DNA from: Oceanobacillus alkalisoli
Lineage (GTDB): Bacteria; Bacillota; Bacilli; Bacillales; Amphibacillaceae
Length of the DNA: 64,000 nucleotides
Direction of reading: 5' to 3'
Assembly (NCBI RefSeq): GCF_021556485.1
Contig: NZ_JAKGBW010000001.1
Location: 1 to 64,000, forward strand
Position 1 is the stretch's first letter. Every line of letters starts with the position of its first letter. Below the pieces are notes generated by a model. That model saw only the letters and a program-made list of their open reading frames with translations, was not told the DNA's origin and made no database searches. The position numbers and the translations under genes are program-made. Positions 8,880 through 16,820 of the stretch are shown here, one piece after another.

Positions 8880-8908
8880 TTGACTAGTCTAATTAAATGG
8901 GTTATCAT
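8880..8908 (+). promoter_or_regulatory. Promoter and long 5' leader of the cold-shock gene
   Basis: TTGACT (8880-8885), a 17-bp spacer and TATCAT (8903-8908). This predicts a leader of about 160 nt before the csp start at 9077. The leader contains a long imperfect stem (CAGCTTCC near 8952 with GAAAGCTG near 8995) followed by a U-rich tract. Long structured leaders are usual for cold-shock mRNAs, so thermosensitive control is plausible. Confidence 0.6.
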
Positions 8909-9076
8909 GGTGTCAACAAAGCAGAAGTACGGATTCATTAAACACAAGGGCAGCTTCCAAAGAAGTGGGTGTAATTGTAATCCTACTCTCTAGAAAGCTG
9001 TCTCTTTTAATGTTTTTTGTCCTCTACTTTGTACTATAACCACGTTTTATCGTGAAAGGTTTTAGGAGGAGTTTAC

Positions 9077-9277
9077 ATGCAAAACGGAGTAGTAAAATGG
9101 TTCAACGCAGAGAAAGGATTTGGATTCATTCAATTGGAAGAAGGTAATGATGTATTCGTACATTATTCAGCTATCCAAGAAGAAGGTTTCAAAACACTAG
9201 AAGAAGGTCAAGAAGTTTCCTTTGAAATTGTAGAAGGCGAACGTGGCCCACAAGCAGCTAACGTAACAAAATTATAA
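9077..9277 (+). CDS. Cold-shock protein (CspA/CspB family)
   Basis: A 66-aa single-stranded nucleic-acid chaperone with both RNP motifs: KGFGFI (RNP1) and VFVHYSAI (RNP2). The typical start is [26 protein letters not shown] is 7 bases before the ATG. Two terminators follow, so it is monocistronic. Confidence 0.96.
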   Translation: MQNGVVKWFNAEKGFGFIQLEEGNDVFVHYSAIQEEGFKTLEEGQEVSFEIVEGERGPQAANVTKL

Positions 9278-9285
9278 AAATTCGC

Positions 9286-9319
9286 AAGCAGTATTCGTAA
9301 ACAGAATACTGCTTTTTTT
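9286..9319 (+). terminator. Rho-independent terminator of csp
   Basis: The stem AAGCAGTATTC / GAATACTGCTT is followed by seven T residues. Confidence 0.85.
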
Positions 9320-9328
9320 GTTTTCTGG

Positions 9329-9359
9329 AACCCTGATCACCTATCAGGGTTCTTTTTTT
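9329..9359. terminator. Second hairpin terminator
   Basis: The stem AACCCTGAT / ATCAGGGTT is followed by CTTTTTTT. It may back up the csp terminator. Confidence 0.7.
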
Positions 9360-9444
9360 CCTTTCTTATACCACACTCCATCATCCGTTTCCATTAACAT
9401 AATTTTCCTCTATTGTCTAATTAATTGTAAGCGTCGCCTCATTT

Positions 9445-9534
9445 TTTCACAAAGTGTTCAAATACTTTTATAACGAAAAGGTTAGTAAAATCACTGTTTC
9501 AATGAGTATGCGAAGTATTGAACAAATTGTGAAA
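9445..9534 (+). promoter_or_regulatory. Inverted pair of TTGTGAA-type sites upstream of the ba3 oxidase operon
   Basis: TTTCACAAAGTGTTCAAATAC (9445-9465) is a near mirror copy of GTATTGAACAAATTGTGAAA (9515-9534). Each contains TTGTGAA/TTCACAA half-sites like those bound by ResD or Rex in Bacillus, which would fit redox control of a terminal oxidase. Which regulator binds is inference. Confidence 0.45.
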
Positions 9535-9617
9535 AGTGTCTGAGTGCGATAAATTCTATTTTCAATTTGTGTATGATGAAAATAGCAGTACAGAGAACTT
9601 CTAGGAGGGATGAAGGA

Positions 9618-9761
9618 ATGACTACTGAAAAGAAAAAACAGTTAGAATCCAGTCCAGAAAACGAACCAAATCTAAAGGGAACTCTAATCTCCGTTTCAGT
9701 TGTGGGGATTTTTATCTTAGTAACTTGGTTTGGGGTATTTATGCTATTCCTATCCAGGTAA
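9618..9761 (+). CDS. ba3-type cytochrome c oxidase subunit IIa
   Basis: A 47-aa single-helix protein. After a charged N-terminus there is one membrane segment (about residues 24-44, ISVSVVGIFILVTWFGVFML). That size and position match CoxIIa/CbaD of ba3 oxidases, which replaces the first helix of subunit II. AGGAGGGATGAAGGA precedes the ATG at 9618. It lies directly before subunits II and I. Confidence 0.85.
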   Translation: MTTEKKKQLESSPENEPNLKGTLISVSVVGIFILVTWFGVFMLFLSR

Positions 9762-9782
9762 AGAAAAATGGGAGTGATACAA

Positions 9783-10286
9783 ATGCATTTACACAAGTAT
9801 GAAAAATATTGGCTTGGGCTCGGAACAATTGGTCTTATCGCGTTCTTATTAATTCTAGGCTTTGGAGCCTTCTATCTTGGGACACACCCGCAAAGCCATG
9901 GAGAGTTGATCGATCCGGAGAACTTGGAGATGAATGAAGCTTTCCGAGAAGAAAATCTTGGTTTGACAGAGGTCGATGAGGGCAGATACGTACTGAATGT
10001 TGTTGCTTCTGCTTTCAACTATAATCTTGGTACAGATGAATCAGGCACACCTGTCAACCATATTGAACTACCTGCCGGTTCAAAAGTGCTCGTACAGGCT
10101 ACAAGTCCTGATGTCGTGCATGGTCTGAATTTCGCCGGTACAAATATTAATATGATGGTTGAGCCTGGTTATGTAAGTGCTCTTGAAGTACAGCTTGATA
10201 ATCCTGGTGAGTATACCCTTGTATGTAATGAATACTGTGGTGTCGGGCATCACTTGATGTACGGTACATTGGAGGTGGTTGAGTAA
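9783..10286 (+). CDS. ba3-type cytochrome c oxidase subunit II (CuA)
   Basis: Carries the CuA centre that accepts electrons from cytochrome c. It has one membrane helix (about residues 11-33) then a cupredoxin domain. The CuA ligands appear as VVHGLN and CNEYCGVGHHLM. The single helix, rather than two, fits the ba3 architecture with a separate IIa peptide. GGGAGTG precedes ATG 9783; a start at 9768 would include the binding site. Its stop overlaps the start of subunit I (TAATG). Confidence 0.93.
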   Translation: MHLHKYEKYWLGLGTIGLIAFLLILGFGAFYLGTHPQSHGELIDPENLEMNEAFREENLGLTEVDEGRYVLNVVASAFNYNLGTDESGTPVNHIELPAGSKVLVQATSPDVVHGLNFAGTNINMMVEPGYVSALEVQLDNPGEYTLVCNEYCGVGHHLMYGTLEVVE

Positions 10287-11992
10287 TGGAAACAGCAACA
10301 GCACCAGCTAAAATAACGAATGTATTTACGAACAGAGGAACAAAGGAACTTAGCTTACCGAAAAATGAACGCAGACTCGTCATGTCCTATATGTATGTCG
10401 CTTTTATTTCTTTATTTATCGGTGGATTAATGGGACTGTTACAAGTGCTTGTCCGCTCCGGCAGCTTTGAATTACCTTGGGGAATTAATTATTACACCAT
10501 ATTAACTGTTCATGGGGTTATTCTAGGTCTTGTACTTACTAGCTTTTTCATCATTGGTTTTCAAAATGCATTAATGGGTAAAACAGTAGGATATTCAAAA
10601 AAACAATTGAATTGGGCATGGATTGGCTTCGCGGTCATGACGATTGGAATGATAAGTGCCGCAATTACCGTCTTATTGGGTAAAGCAAACGTATTATATA
10701 CGTTCTATGCACCACTGCAAGCACATCCAGTGTTTTACATCGGGATCACCCTTGTAGTTGTAGGAAGCTGGATTAATGCGTTTGTCAATTTCCGTCAGTT
10801 CTATGTATGGAAGAAAAATCATCCAGATGAAAAATCACCACTGCTTGCCTTTATGGTTGTCATCAACATGCTTATGTGGTGTATTGCAACGATTGGTGTT
10901 GCTAGTGCAATGCTTGCCCAATTTATTCCCTGGTCATTGGGCTACAAAAACACAATAAACGTATTGCTGAGCCGTACTTTGTTCTGGTACTTCGGTCATC
11001 CGCTCGTCTATTTCTGGCTATTACCGGCATATATGGCCTGGTATGCAATTATTCCTAAAATTATCGGCGGAAAAATCTTCAGTGATACATTGGCAAGATT
11101 CTCATTCATTCTATTCCTGTTCTTTTCTATTCCAGTTGGTCTGCATCACCAGCTAACAGAACCTGGACTCGACTCAACATGGAAGTTCATTCAAGTTATT
11201 TTAACTTTCATGGTTGTTATTCCGAGTTTGATGACGGCTTTCTCGCTGTTTGCAACGTTCGAAATTACTGGCCGGAAAAAAGGTTATGGCGGATTGTTTG
11301 GCTGGCTTAAACACTTACCATGGAAAGACGTAAGATTCCTGGCACCATTTATCGGCATGTTAGCATTTATACCCGGTGGGGCTGGCGGAATTGTTAATGC
11401 TTCTTACCAAATAAACACGCTTGTCCATAATACGATATGGGTTACAGGACATTTCCATTTAACTGCAGCAACGACGGTAATATTAACATTTTTCGGGATT
11501 GCTTATTGGCTCATCCCTCACCTGACTGGACGGAAGTTAACAAAATCGGTTAACCGGCTTGGTATCATTCAAACGATTCTTTGGACAGTCGGTATGCTGA
11601 TTATGTCGACATCTATGCATATTCAAGGTTTAATTGGCGGGCCACGACGTTCCGATTACTCCGATTATGGTGGAACTGCACAGGCTGCAGAATGGGGAGC
11701 TTATCAAATGGCTCAAGCAGTCGGTGGTACAATTCTCTTCATTGCAATTATATTAATGGTGTACATTTTCATTAAAATGGTTTTCTTCTCGCCTAAAGGA
11801 GAAGAAGAATTCCCGATTGCTCAGGAAGAAGATCATGCAGAGTTCACTCCAAAATGGACAGAAAACTGGAAGCTATGGATTTCAATTACGATTGTATTGA
11901 TTCTTTTCGCATACACGGTTCCAGTGATGGACGTTATTCAAAACGCGCCTCCAGGATCAGCGCCGTTCGACTGGCCGATTGGAAATAGCTAA
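10286..11992 (+). CDS. ba3-type cytochrome c oxidase subunit I
   Basis: The catalytic, proton-pumping subunit (568 aa, about 13 membrane helices) with a low-spin haem and a haem a3/CuB site. Histidine motifs seen are TVHGVILGL, FGHPLVYFWLLPAY (CuB His; no classical B-family Glu), GLHHQLTEPG and HNTIWVTGHFHLTAA (haem ligands). It belongs to the B-type haem-copper oxidases, which have high oxygen affinity. It is translationally coupled to subunit II. A strong terminator follows. Confidence 0.95.
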   Translation: METATAPAKITNVFTNRGTKELSLPKNERRLVMSYMYVAFISLFIGGLMGLLQVLVRSGSFELPWGINYYTILTVHGVILGLVLTSFFIIGFQNALMGKTVGYSKKQLNWAWIGFAVMTIGMISAAITVLLGKANVLYTFYAPLQAHPVFYIGITLVVVGSWINAFVNFRQFYVWKKNHPDEKSPLLAFMVVINMLMWCIATIGVASAMLAQFIPWSLGYKNTINVLLSRTLFWYFGHPLVYFWLLPAYMAWYAIIPKIIGGKIFSDTLARFSFILFLFFSIPVGLHHQLTEPGLDSTWKFIQVILTFMVVIPSLMTAFSLFATFEITGRKKGYGGLFGWLKHLPWKDVRFLAPFIGMLAFIPGGAGGIVNASYQINTLVHNTIWVTGHFHLTAATTVILTFFGIAYWLIPHLTGRKLTKSVNRLGIIQTILWTVGMLIMSTSMHIQGLIGGPRRSDYSDYGGTAQAAEWGAYQMAQAVGGTILFIAIILMVYIFIKMVFFSPKGEEEFPIAQEEDHAEFTPKWTENWKLWISITIVLILFAYTVPVMDVIQNAPPGSAPFDWPIGNS

Positions 11993-11996
11993 TCAG

Positions 11997-12038
11997 AAAA
12001 AAGGACAAAGATTCGCAAACGAATCCTTGTCCTTTTTT
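11997..12038. terminator. Bidirectional terminator between oxidase operon and M32 peptidase
   Basis: A long stem (AAAAAGGACAAAGATTCG / CGAATCCTTGTCCTTTTTT, one bulge) with A and T runs on the two sides. It serves the converging oxidase and carboxypeptidase units. Confidence 0.85.
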
Positions 12039-12069
12039 ACTCTTCATTTAAAATACACCTTAAATAGAT

Positions 12070-13566
12070 TTAGAAATTATAAATCCGGCTGTATTTTTCT
12101 GTCAGGTAGTTAACTAAGTGCGCCGGATTTAGTGATTCGTTCGTGATGTCCTGAAGCAGTTCCAATGGTTTTTTCATTTTACCGTATTGGTGAATATTTT
12201 CTTTCAGCCAATTCGTAATTGGTGATAGATCGCCAGACTGCACAATCGAATCGACCTCCAGCTGCTGGTTCAACGTATTGTAAAATTGAGCGGCATACAT
12301 ATAACCTAATGCATAAGATGGGAAATAGCCGAAGTCTCCGCTTGACCAATGGATATCTTGTAAGACCCCTTCCGCGTCATTGGCGGGCTCAATTCCAAGA
12401 TAATCAACCATTTTCTCATTCCAAAGATCCGGAAGATCCTTCACTTCGATTTCCCCATTAATCAATGCCTTTTCCAGTTCATAACGGACCATAATATGGA
12501 GTGCATACGTAAGCTCATCTGCTTCAATGCGGATTAATGTTGGTTTTACTTCGTTGATTGCTTGGTAGAATTGGCGGGTGTCCAGATCATTGAAAAAGTC
12601 TGGTGCAAAGGATTTAAATTTCTCATAGTTCGCCTGCCAAAATCCATTGCTTCTGCCGATCAAGTTCTCCCAGAATAAAGATTGGGACTCATGAATTCCC
12701 ATGGATGTTCCAGTTGCAAGTGGTGTGCGAGCAAGCTTCTGATTGATGTTTTGCTCATATAAAGCGTGGCCACCTTCATGAATAATTCCAAACACTGCCA
12801 TGCGGAAATCATTTTCATCATATCGCGTCGTAATTCGAACGTCTTGCAGATTTAACGTAATCTCAAAAGGATGAATCGTGTCATCGAGTCTCCCCGCTTC
12901 AAAATCATAGTTCATCTGCTTTAATACTTCAATCGAGAAGTTGCGCTGTTGCTCTTTCGAAAAATAGCCAAGTACAAGCGATGAATCAACATGCGCCTTG
13001 CTACTATTCACTTTTTGCCGTAATTCAGTCAATGAATCACGCAGTGCAGGGAATACTTTATCAAGTGTTTTTACCGTCATTCCCGGTTCATACTGGTCCA
13101 ATAAAGCATCATAAATATGGTCTTCGTATCCCCAATAATTAGCGAATTTTTTATTGAATTCCACTAATCTTTCCAGATACGGCTGGAATAATTGAAAATT
13201 TTCTTTCTCCCTAGCCTCTTGCCATGCAGCCTCAGCTTGTCCTTGTAACGTGACATATTCTTTGTACTCGGCCCCGGGAATCTTTCGGTTTCGCTCATAA
13301 TCCAGCTCGCATTCTTCAACTGCTTTTTGAATGACTTCATCATTTGTCTTATGCTTTAGTTCGTCAATGAAATGTTTCATTTTATCAGATGTCTGCATTT
13401 CGTGAACTTTAGCAGAGAGAACTCCGATTGCTTCTGAACGGGTTTCCACACCTTTTTTCGGTATTTTCGTCCGCAAATCCCAATGTGCAAGTGAAATTAA
13501 TTCATGATAGGCATCAATTTCTTGTAAAAATTCCAGAAAATCTTTTTCTGAATTGCTTTTCGGCAT
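12070..13566 (-). CDS. M32 family metallocarboxypeptidase
   Basis: A thermostable carboxypeptidase (Taq/YpwA-like) removing C-terminal residues with a metal ion. The zinc motif HEGGHALYEQ lies near residues 258-267, with the family marker HESQSLFWEN downstream. The 498-aa length is normal. AAAGGGGG precedes the ATG. It follows ypsC by 3 bp, as in the B. subtilis ypsC-ypwA area. Confidence 0.94.
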   Translation of the reverse strand: MPKSNSEKDFLEFLQEIDAYHELISLAHWDLRTKIPKKGVETRSEAIGVLSAKVHEMQTSDKMKHFIDELKHKTNDEVIQKAVEECELDYERNRKIPGAEYKEYVTLQGQAEAAWQEAREKENFQLFQPYLERLVEFNKKFANYWGYEDHIYDALLDQYEPGMTVKTLDKVFPALRDSLTELRQKVNSSKAHVDSSLVLGYFSKEQQRNFSIEVLKQMNYDFEAGRLDDTIHPFEITLNLQDVRITTRYDENDFRMAVFGIIHEGGHALYEQNINQKLARTPLATGTSMGIHESQSLFWENLIGRSNGFWQANYEKFKSFAPDFFNDLDTRQFYQAINEVKPTLIRIEADELTYALHIMVRYELEKALINGEIEVKDLPDLWNEKMVDYLGIEPANDAEGVLQDIHWSSGDFGYFPSYALGYMYAAQFYNTLNQQLEVDSIVQSGDLSPITNWLKENIHQYGKMKKPLELLQDITNESLNPAHLVNYLTEKYSRIYNF

Positions 13567-13569
13567 GAT

Positions 13570-14706
13570 TTATTCCCCCTTTATTTTTTTACCAAAATAT
13601 TGATAATAGTTCGTTTGAATAAAACCATTAAATAACTTTCTCTTCTTCGTTGCCTGCTGACCATATTGTTTTTCAAATGTCTCAAATGCTGTGATGATAT
13701 AGACACTCCAAGATGGATGATCCTTCATTACCTGACCGAGATCTTTATACATCTGAATGACTTCATCCCGTTCATTCAACCGTTCACCATATGGTGGGTT
13801 ACTTACCACATATCCATTTTGTTTATGAATCGTAAGATCACTTACTTGCATTTGTTTCCATGTAATAAGATCGCTTAAACCTGCTTCCAAGGCATTTTCA
13901 GTTGCTGCTTCAATCATTTTATGACTAATATCAGAACCCATTACATCTAAAGGCTGATCGTAGTTAGCAAGGTCTTCTGCTTCCGTTAAAGCCACGTCCC
14001 AGAACTTACTTCTAATCCATGACCACTCTTCTGAGACAAACTCCCGGTTAAAGCCTGGCGCGATATTCTGACCGATCAGCGCCGCTTCAATTGGAATGGT
14101 TCCTGAACCACAGAAAGGATCAATAAACGGCTCATCCGGTCTCCAATTCGTTAATAAAACGAGAGCAGCAGCGAGTGTTTCTTTCAAAGGAGCCTCTCCT
14201 TGACCGACACGGTAACCACGTTTATGAAGTCCTGCTCCGGAAGTGTCCAGAGTTAAGACCGCAACGTCTTTCAACAAGGAAATCTCTATTTTAAATAATG
14301 CACCGGTCTCCGGCATTTTAGAAACCATTCCATATTTCAATTTCAATCGCTCTGCAATTGCTTTTTTCACGATTGCCTGACAATCCGGGACGCTATATAG
14401 TGTAGATTTCACTGATTTTCCACTTACAGGAAATTGTCCATCTTCTGCAATATAATCTTCCCAATTTAACGCTTTCGTTCCTTCGAATAATTCATCAAAT
14501 GTTTTTGCTTCAAATTCACCTACGATAATTTTCACGCGGTCTGCTGTACGCAACCATAAATTACAGCGTGGAATTGCAGAAATGGGTGCTTCAAAGATTA
14601 CTTTTCCATTTTCTACTTCAGCTTCATAACCGAGTTGTCTTACCTCCATCGCGACAATTGATTCAAGTCCCATCGCTGCTGTTGCAAGTAATTTCACCTT
14701 TTGCAT
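13570..14706 (-). CDS. THUMP-domain class I RNA methyltransferase (YpsC/RlmL-like)
   Basis: Probably methylates guanine N2 in 23S rRNA, as RlmL-type enzymes do. An N-terminal ferredoxin-like/THUMP part (residues 1-160) is followed by a Rossmann methyltransferase domain with DPFCGSGTIPIEAA (SAM binding) and the catalytic NPPYGERL. Its place beside rnpB and gpsB matches ypsC of B. subtilis. Length 378 aa is typical. Confidence 0.92.
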   Translation of the reverse strand: MQKVKLLATAAMGLESIVAMEVRQLGYEAEVENGKVIFEAPISAIPRCNLWLRTADRVKIIVGEFEAKTFDELFEGTKALNWEDYIAEDGQFPVSGKSVKSTLYSVPDCQAIVKKAIAERLKLKYGMVSKMPETGALFKIEISLLKDVAVLTLDTSGAGLHKRGYRVGQGEAPLKETLAAALVLLTNWRPDEPFIDPFCGSGTIPIEAALIGQNIAPGFNREFVSEEWSWIRSKFWDVALTEAEDLANYDQPLDVMGSDISHKMIEAATENALEAGLSDLITWKQMQVSDLTIHKQNGYVVSNPPYGERLNERDEVIQMYKDLGQVMKDHPSWSVYIITAFETFEKQYGQQATKKRKLFNGFIQTNYYQYFGKKIKGE

Positions 14707-14770
14707 ACATGATAATTCCCTTCATTTACAGATTATTTTTAGTGTACCATATCAAGTAAAAAGAACAAAA

Positions 14771-15005
14771 GCGCAAGTGCCCGTTTAGCGACGTACAAAC
14801 TGTGCCTCCCAGGATGGAAGGTAGTTCGATGTTGCCCCATACGTGAGTGAACTTAATCGAACTTCCACTTTTCTCTTTGAGTTGATGTTGACTTTGACCA
14901 CAAGGGTATAAGGGCGACTAAGCCCCACAAAGACCGCTCGGCAAGTCTTCTTTATCGATTGGAGGAGTGTGAAGTTTGATAGTCGCTGGGCGCTGGAGCT
15001 GGACG
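14771..15005. repeat. Dispersed intergenic repeat with inverted ends
   Basis: A GC-richer block, unlike its surroundings, begins GCGCAAGTGCCCGTTTAGCG and ends GTCGCTGGGCGCTGGAGC, so its termini are roughly complementary. It has no open frame of note. I recall near-identical blocks scattered between genes in halotolerant Bacillaceae, resembling non-autonomous MITE or bcr-like elements. Only one copy is in this window, so the repeat nature rests on memory. Confidence 0.5.
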
Positions 15006-15065
15006 TGGCTATTTCAGCAATTACCTTATTTATACAAAATTCAATTCTAATAATAGCTCTTAAAA

Positions 15066-15107
15066 TAAAAAACCTATTTCAACTACAAAATGTAGCTGAA
15101 ATAGGTT
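15066..15107 (-). terminator. Terminator of RNase P RNA
   Basis: The stem AACCTATTTCA..TGAAATAGGTT is extended by TACA/TGTA, and the minus strand continues into a T run. It lies about 25 bp after the rnpB 3' end. Confidence 0.8.
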
Positions 15108-15129
15108 CCATCATTCATTACGGAAGACC

Positions 15130-15530
15130 GTTGAATACTCGATAAGCCATGTTCTGTCCCGCTGTACTGCAAACGGTGGTCTAAATCCCTCGTACATTGG
15201 GTGTAATCATCTATCTACAGACAAATGTCTGTCCCTCTTTCGGTTCAATTCCCTAATCGAGAGTGCCCCTACCAAAGTTTGGGTTGCTCACTCGCGGGGT
15301 TTACCTCGTTCCACCTGAATTGTTTCCAATCCAGCTTCGTCTCTGTGGCACTTTCAAGGAGTGTCTTCCATATCAAAGGACTTAGGAATTCCTCCTGCCG
15401 TTAACCAATTTATATTGGCTACCTTGACTTATCGTTTCGTCAAGCACGAACACTACAAGCATCTCAGCCTGTGTGAGCATGGACTTTCCTCTGCGAAATC
15501 GCAGCGATTACCTGAGTATTCAACTACCTG
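15130..15530 (-). ncRNA. rnpB: RNase P RNA, Bacillus class B
   Basis: The catalytic RNA that matures the 5' ends of tRNAs. On the minus strand it reads GAGGAAAGTCCATGCTC near the 5' end, then a GTAGTGTTCGTGC segment. GTAAACCCC and a closing ACAGAACATGGCTTA follow. These are conserved B-type blocks. The terminal helix P1 is GTTGAATACTC (minus 15524-15514) paired with GAGTATTCAAC (15140-15130). Ends are approximate by a few bases. It sits between gpsB and ypsC as in B. subtilis. Confidence 0.95.
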
Positions 15531-15538
15531 CTTTTCTA

Positions 15539-15567
15539 ATTTTAGCATAAAATCAGCAGAAAGACAA
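15539..15567 (-). promoter_or_regulatory. rnpB promoter
   Basis: On the minus strand TTGTCT (15567-15562), a 17-bp spacer and TAAAAT (15544-15539) preceded by TG. The predicted start is near 15532, just before helix P1. Confidence 0.7.
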
Positions 15568-15586
15568 TATACGGCCATACTGCCAG

Positions 15587-15901
15587 CTATTCTGCAGAGT
15601 TGGAAACCTTCTTGCCGAATACCGCTTTTTCAAGATTGGACAAGCGCTTTAACACATCATAGTTCACCTGTGTATTCTGTTGGGGAGCTCGTGTTCTCGT
15701 ATGTTGCTGCTCCATAGATGATTTCTTTATCCTGTCATTTTCTTGTCTTAATCGTTGGATTTCTTGTTGAAATGCATCATAATCTTGAATAATAACATCT
15801 AAAAATTCATCTACTTCCTTTTGGCTGTATCCACGAAATTCTACCTTAAAATCTTTTTCATAAATATCTTTTGCATTTAATTGGATCTGATCCGAACTCA
15901 T
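15587..15901 (-). CDS. gpsB: Cell division regulator GpsB
   Basis: A DivIVA-like adaptor that shuttles the class A penicillin-binding protein (encoded here at 60.3 kb) between septum and side wall. The N-terminal motif IYEKDFKVEFRGYSQKEVDEFLD (abridged here) and coiled coil FQQEIQRLRQENDRIKK are typical, and the C-terminal helical trimer region ends KAVFGKK. AGAGGTGAT precedes ATG 15901; the GTG at 15910 lies within it. The prophage is inserted just upstream, so its promoter now straddles attL. Confidence 0.95.
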   Translation of the reverse strand: MSSDQIQLNAKDIYEKDFKVEFRGYSQKEVDEFLDVIIQDYDAFQQEIQRLRQENDRIKKSSMEQQHTRTRAPQQNTQVNYDVLKRLSNLEKAVFGKKVSNSAE

Positions 15902-15970
15902 CTCTATCACCTCTTATTTACGATTTTCCAGTTTCAATTATATGATATTGTTTGGTTATAGATTCACTAC

Positions 15971-16000
15971 ATTATATATCATAACACATTCGCTTATCAA
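15971..16000 (-). promoter_or_regulatory. gpsB promoter spanning the attL crossover
   Basis: Minus strand TTGATA (16000-15995), an 18-bp spacer and TATAAT (15976-15971). The -10 is in or beside the identical att core while the -35 lies in the phage-derived arm. The attR copy keeps TTGATA with the same spacing and TATAAC. The predicted leader to the gpsB start is about 60 nt. Confidence 0.55.
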
Positions 16001-16043
16001 TAGTTATTATTTAATCGCATGAAGTCAAGATGTATCAATGTTT
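15972..16043. other. attL, left prophage attachment site
   Basis: The core TTATATATCATAACA (15972-15986) is identical to 56491-56505. To the right of the core about 57 further bases are similar but diverged, sharing TTATCAA, GTTATTATT and AGTCAAG. To the left of the core the two sites are unrelated. This pattern places the crossover in the core. Confidence 0.7.
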
Positions 16044-16163
16044 CTAAGGTTTTAACATTTATGTGGTTATTAAATAAATGTATTCAAATGTAATGATTTG
16101 GGGGAGGTTTGGGGGGACTTCTGGGGGATATATAAATTCAAAATAAATCGTGGACAGATGCTT

Positions 16164-16192
16164 AAAAAATTAGACCGCTAATGCAGCGGTCT
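16164..16192 (-). terminator. Terminator of the prophage yolD unit
   Basis: The stem AGACCGCT / AGCGGTCT is followed on the minus strand by TAATTTTTTA. The spacer between it and attL (16044-16163) has no gene, only a G-rich motif discussed in the findings. Confidence 0.8.
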
Positions 16193-16195
16193 TTC

Positions 16196-16507
16196 TCAAT
16201 CTATCCATACACTCACCAAGCTGTCTAACGGCAATTCCATTTCTTCCAATCGCAAATAATTAAGTAACGGATCAACACCTAAAAGCTTACCTCTTGTTTT
16301 GTGATAATCGTGATTTTTAAAATACTCAATCTCTACCGTCAAATCATTATGCAGAGCCAGCTGCAGCCTTAGATTTATTTCTGTTAATTGCTGTTCATCC
16401 AGCATTGGCTTCTCTTTCCACTCGTCTTCTGCCCACATTTCTTTCAATGCTTTTACGTGCTCAGGCAGCATAATCGACGTCCATTTCTTTGTTCCTCTAT
16501 CTTCCAT
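16196..16507 (-). CDS. YolD-like protein (prophage copy)
   Basis: A 103-aa YolD-like protein with KKWTSIMLPEHVKALKEMW, clearly paralogous to the chromosomal copy at 4.7 kb. AAAGGTGG lies 8 bases before ATG 16507; the longer frame from 16537 would overlap the upstream gene. It is second in a two-gene SOS-controlled unit. No Y-family polymerase accompanies it. Confidence 0.85.
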   Translation of the reverse strand: MEDRGTKKWTSIMLPEHVKALKEMWAEDEWKEKPMLDEQQLTEINLRLQLALHNDLTVEIEYFKNHDYHKTRGKLLGVDPLLNYLRLEEMELPLDSLVSVWID

Positions 16508-16719
16508 TATATAGCCACCTTTCTTACGGGACCACATGAAAGGATATTATCAAGCTTCAGCGTGCGTACTTTCTTGCGGTAGTGACAATAAACCAAGATG
16601 TGGTTGTCATTAAATTTCAGAACACGTACATAACGCTCGGTAACTTTACCGCTGGAATCCATATAAAAGATAACGATTTTTTCTTTATGCTGCATTGACC
16701 TGATAAATATTCCTTTCAT
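16507..16719 (-). CDS. Short WYL-like/YolD-associated protein
   Basis: A 70-aa basic protein beginning MKGIFIRSMQHKEKIVIFYM. Short beta-rich proteins of this kind often precede yolD-like genes in Bacillus phages and plasmids, and are sometimes annotated as WYL-like. Its function is unknown. GGAGGGATAGC precedes the ATG. Its stop overlaps the yolD start, so the two are coupled. Confidence 0.65.
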   Translation of the reverse strand: MKGIFIRSMQHKEKIVIFYMDSSGKVTERYVRVLKFNDNHILVYCHYRKKVRTLKLDNILSCGPVRKVAI

Positions 16720-16733
16720 GCTATCCCTCCATT

Positions 16734-16785
16734 AGAACTATTGTTCGTATTTTTTTATTATATACGAATACTTGTTCTGTTTCAA
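16734..16785 (-). promoter_or_regulatory. SOS promoter with two LexA boxes
   Basis: On the minus strand TTGAAA (16785-16780), a 17-bp spacer and TATAAT (16762-16757). LexA-type boxes lie at 16765-16778 (CGAATACTTGTTCT, in the spacer) and 16734-16747 (AGAACTATTGTTCG, downstream; perfect GAAC/GTTC half-sites). Confidence 0.8.
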
Positions 16786-16788
16786 GGC

Positions 16789-16820
16789 AAAAAAACAAAC
16801 CCTCGTGAGAGATTTGTTTA
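16789..16820 (-). terminator. Terminator of the Panacea module
   Basis: AAACAAATC / GGGTTTGTTT with an 8-nt loop is followed on the minus strand by a T run. It overlaps the last codon of the gene. Confidence 0.75.

Noticed and set aside
15361-15717. 118-codon open frame across rnpB and gpsB
   Set aside because: Antisense to a clear RNase P RNA and to gpsB.
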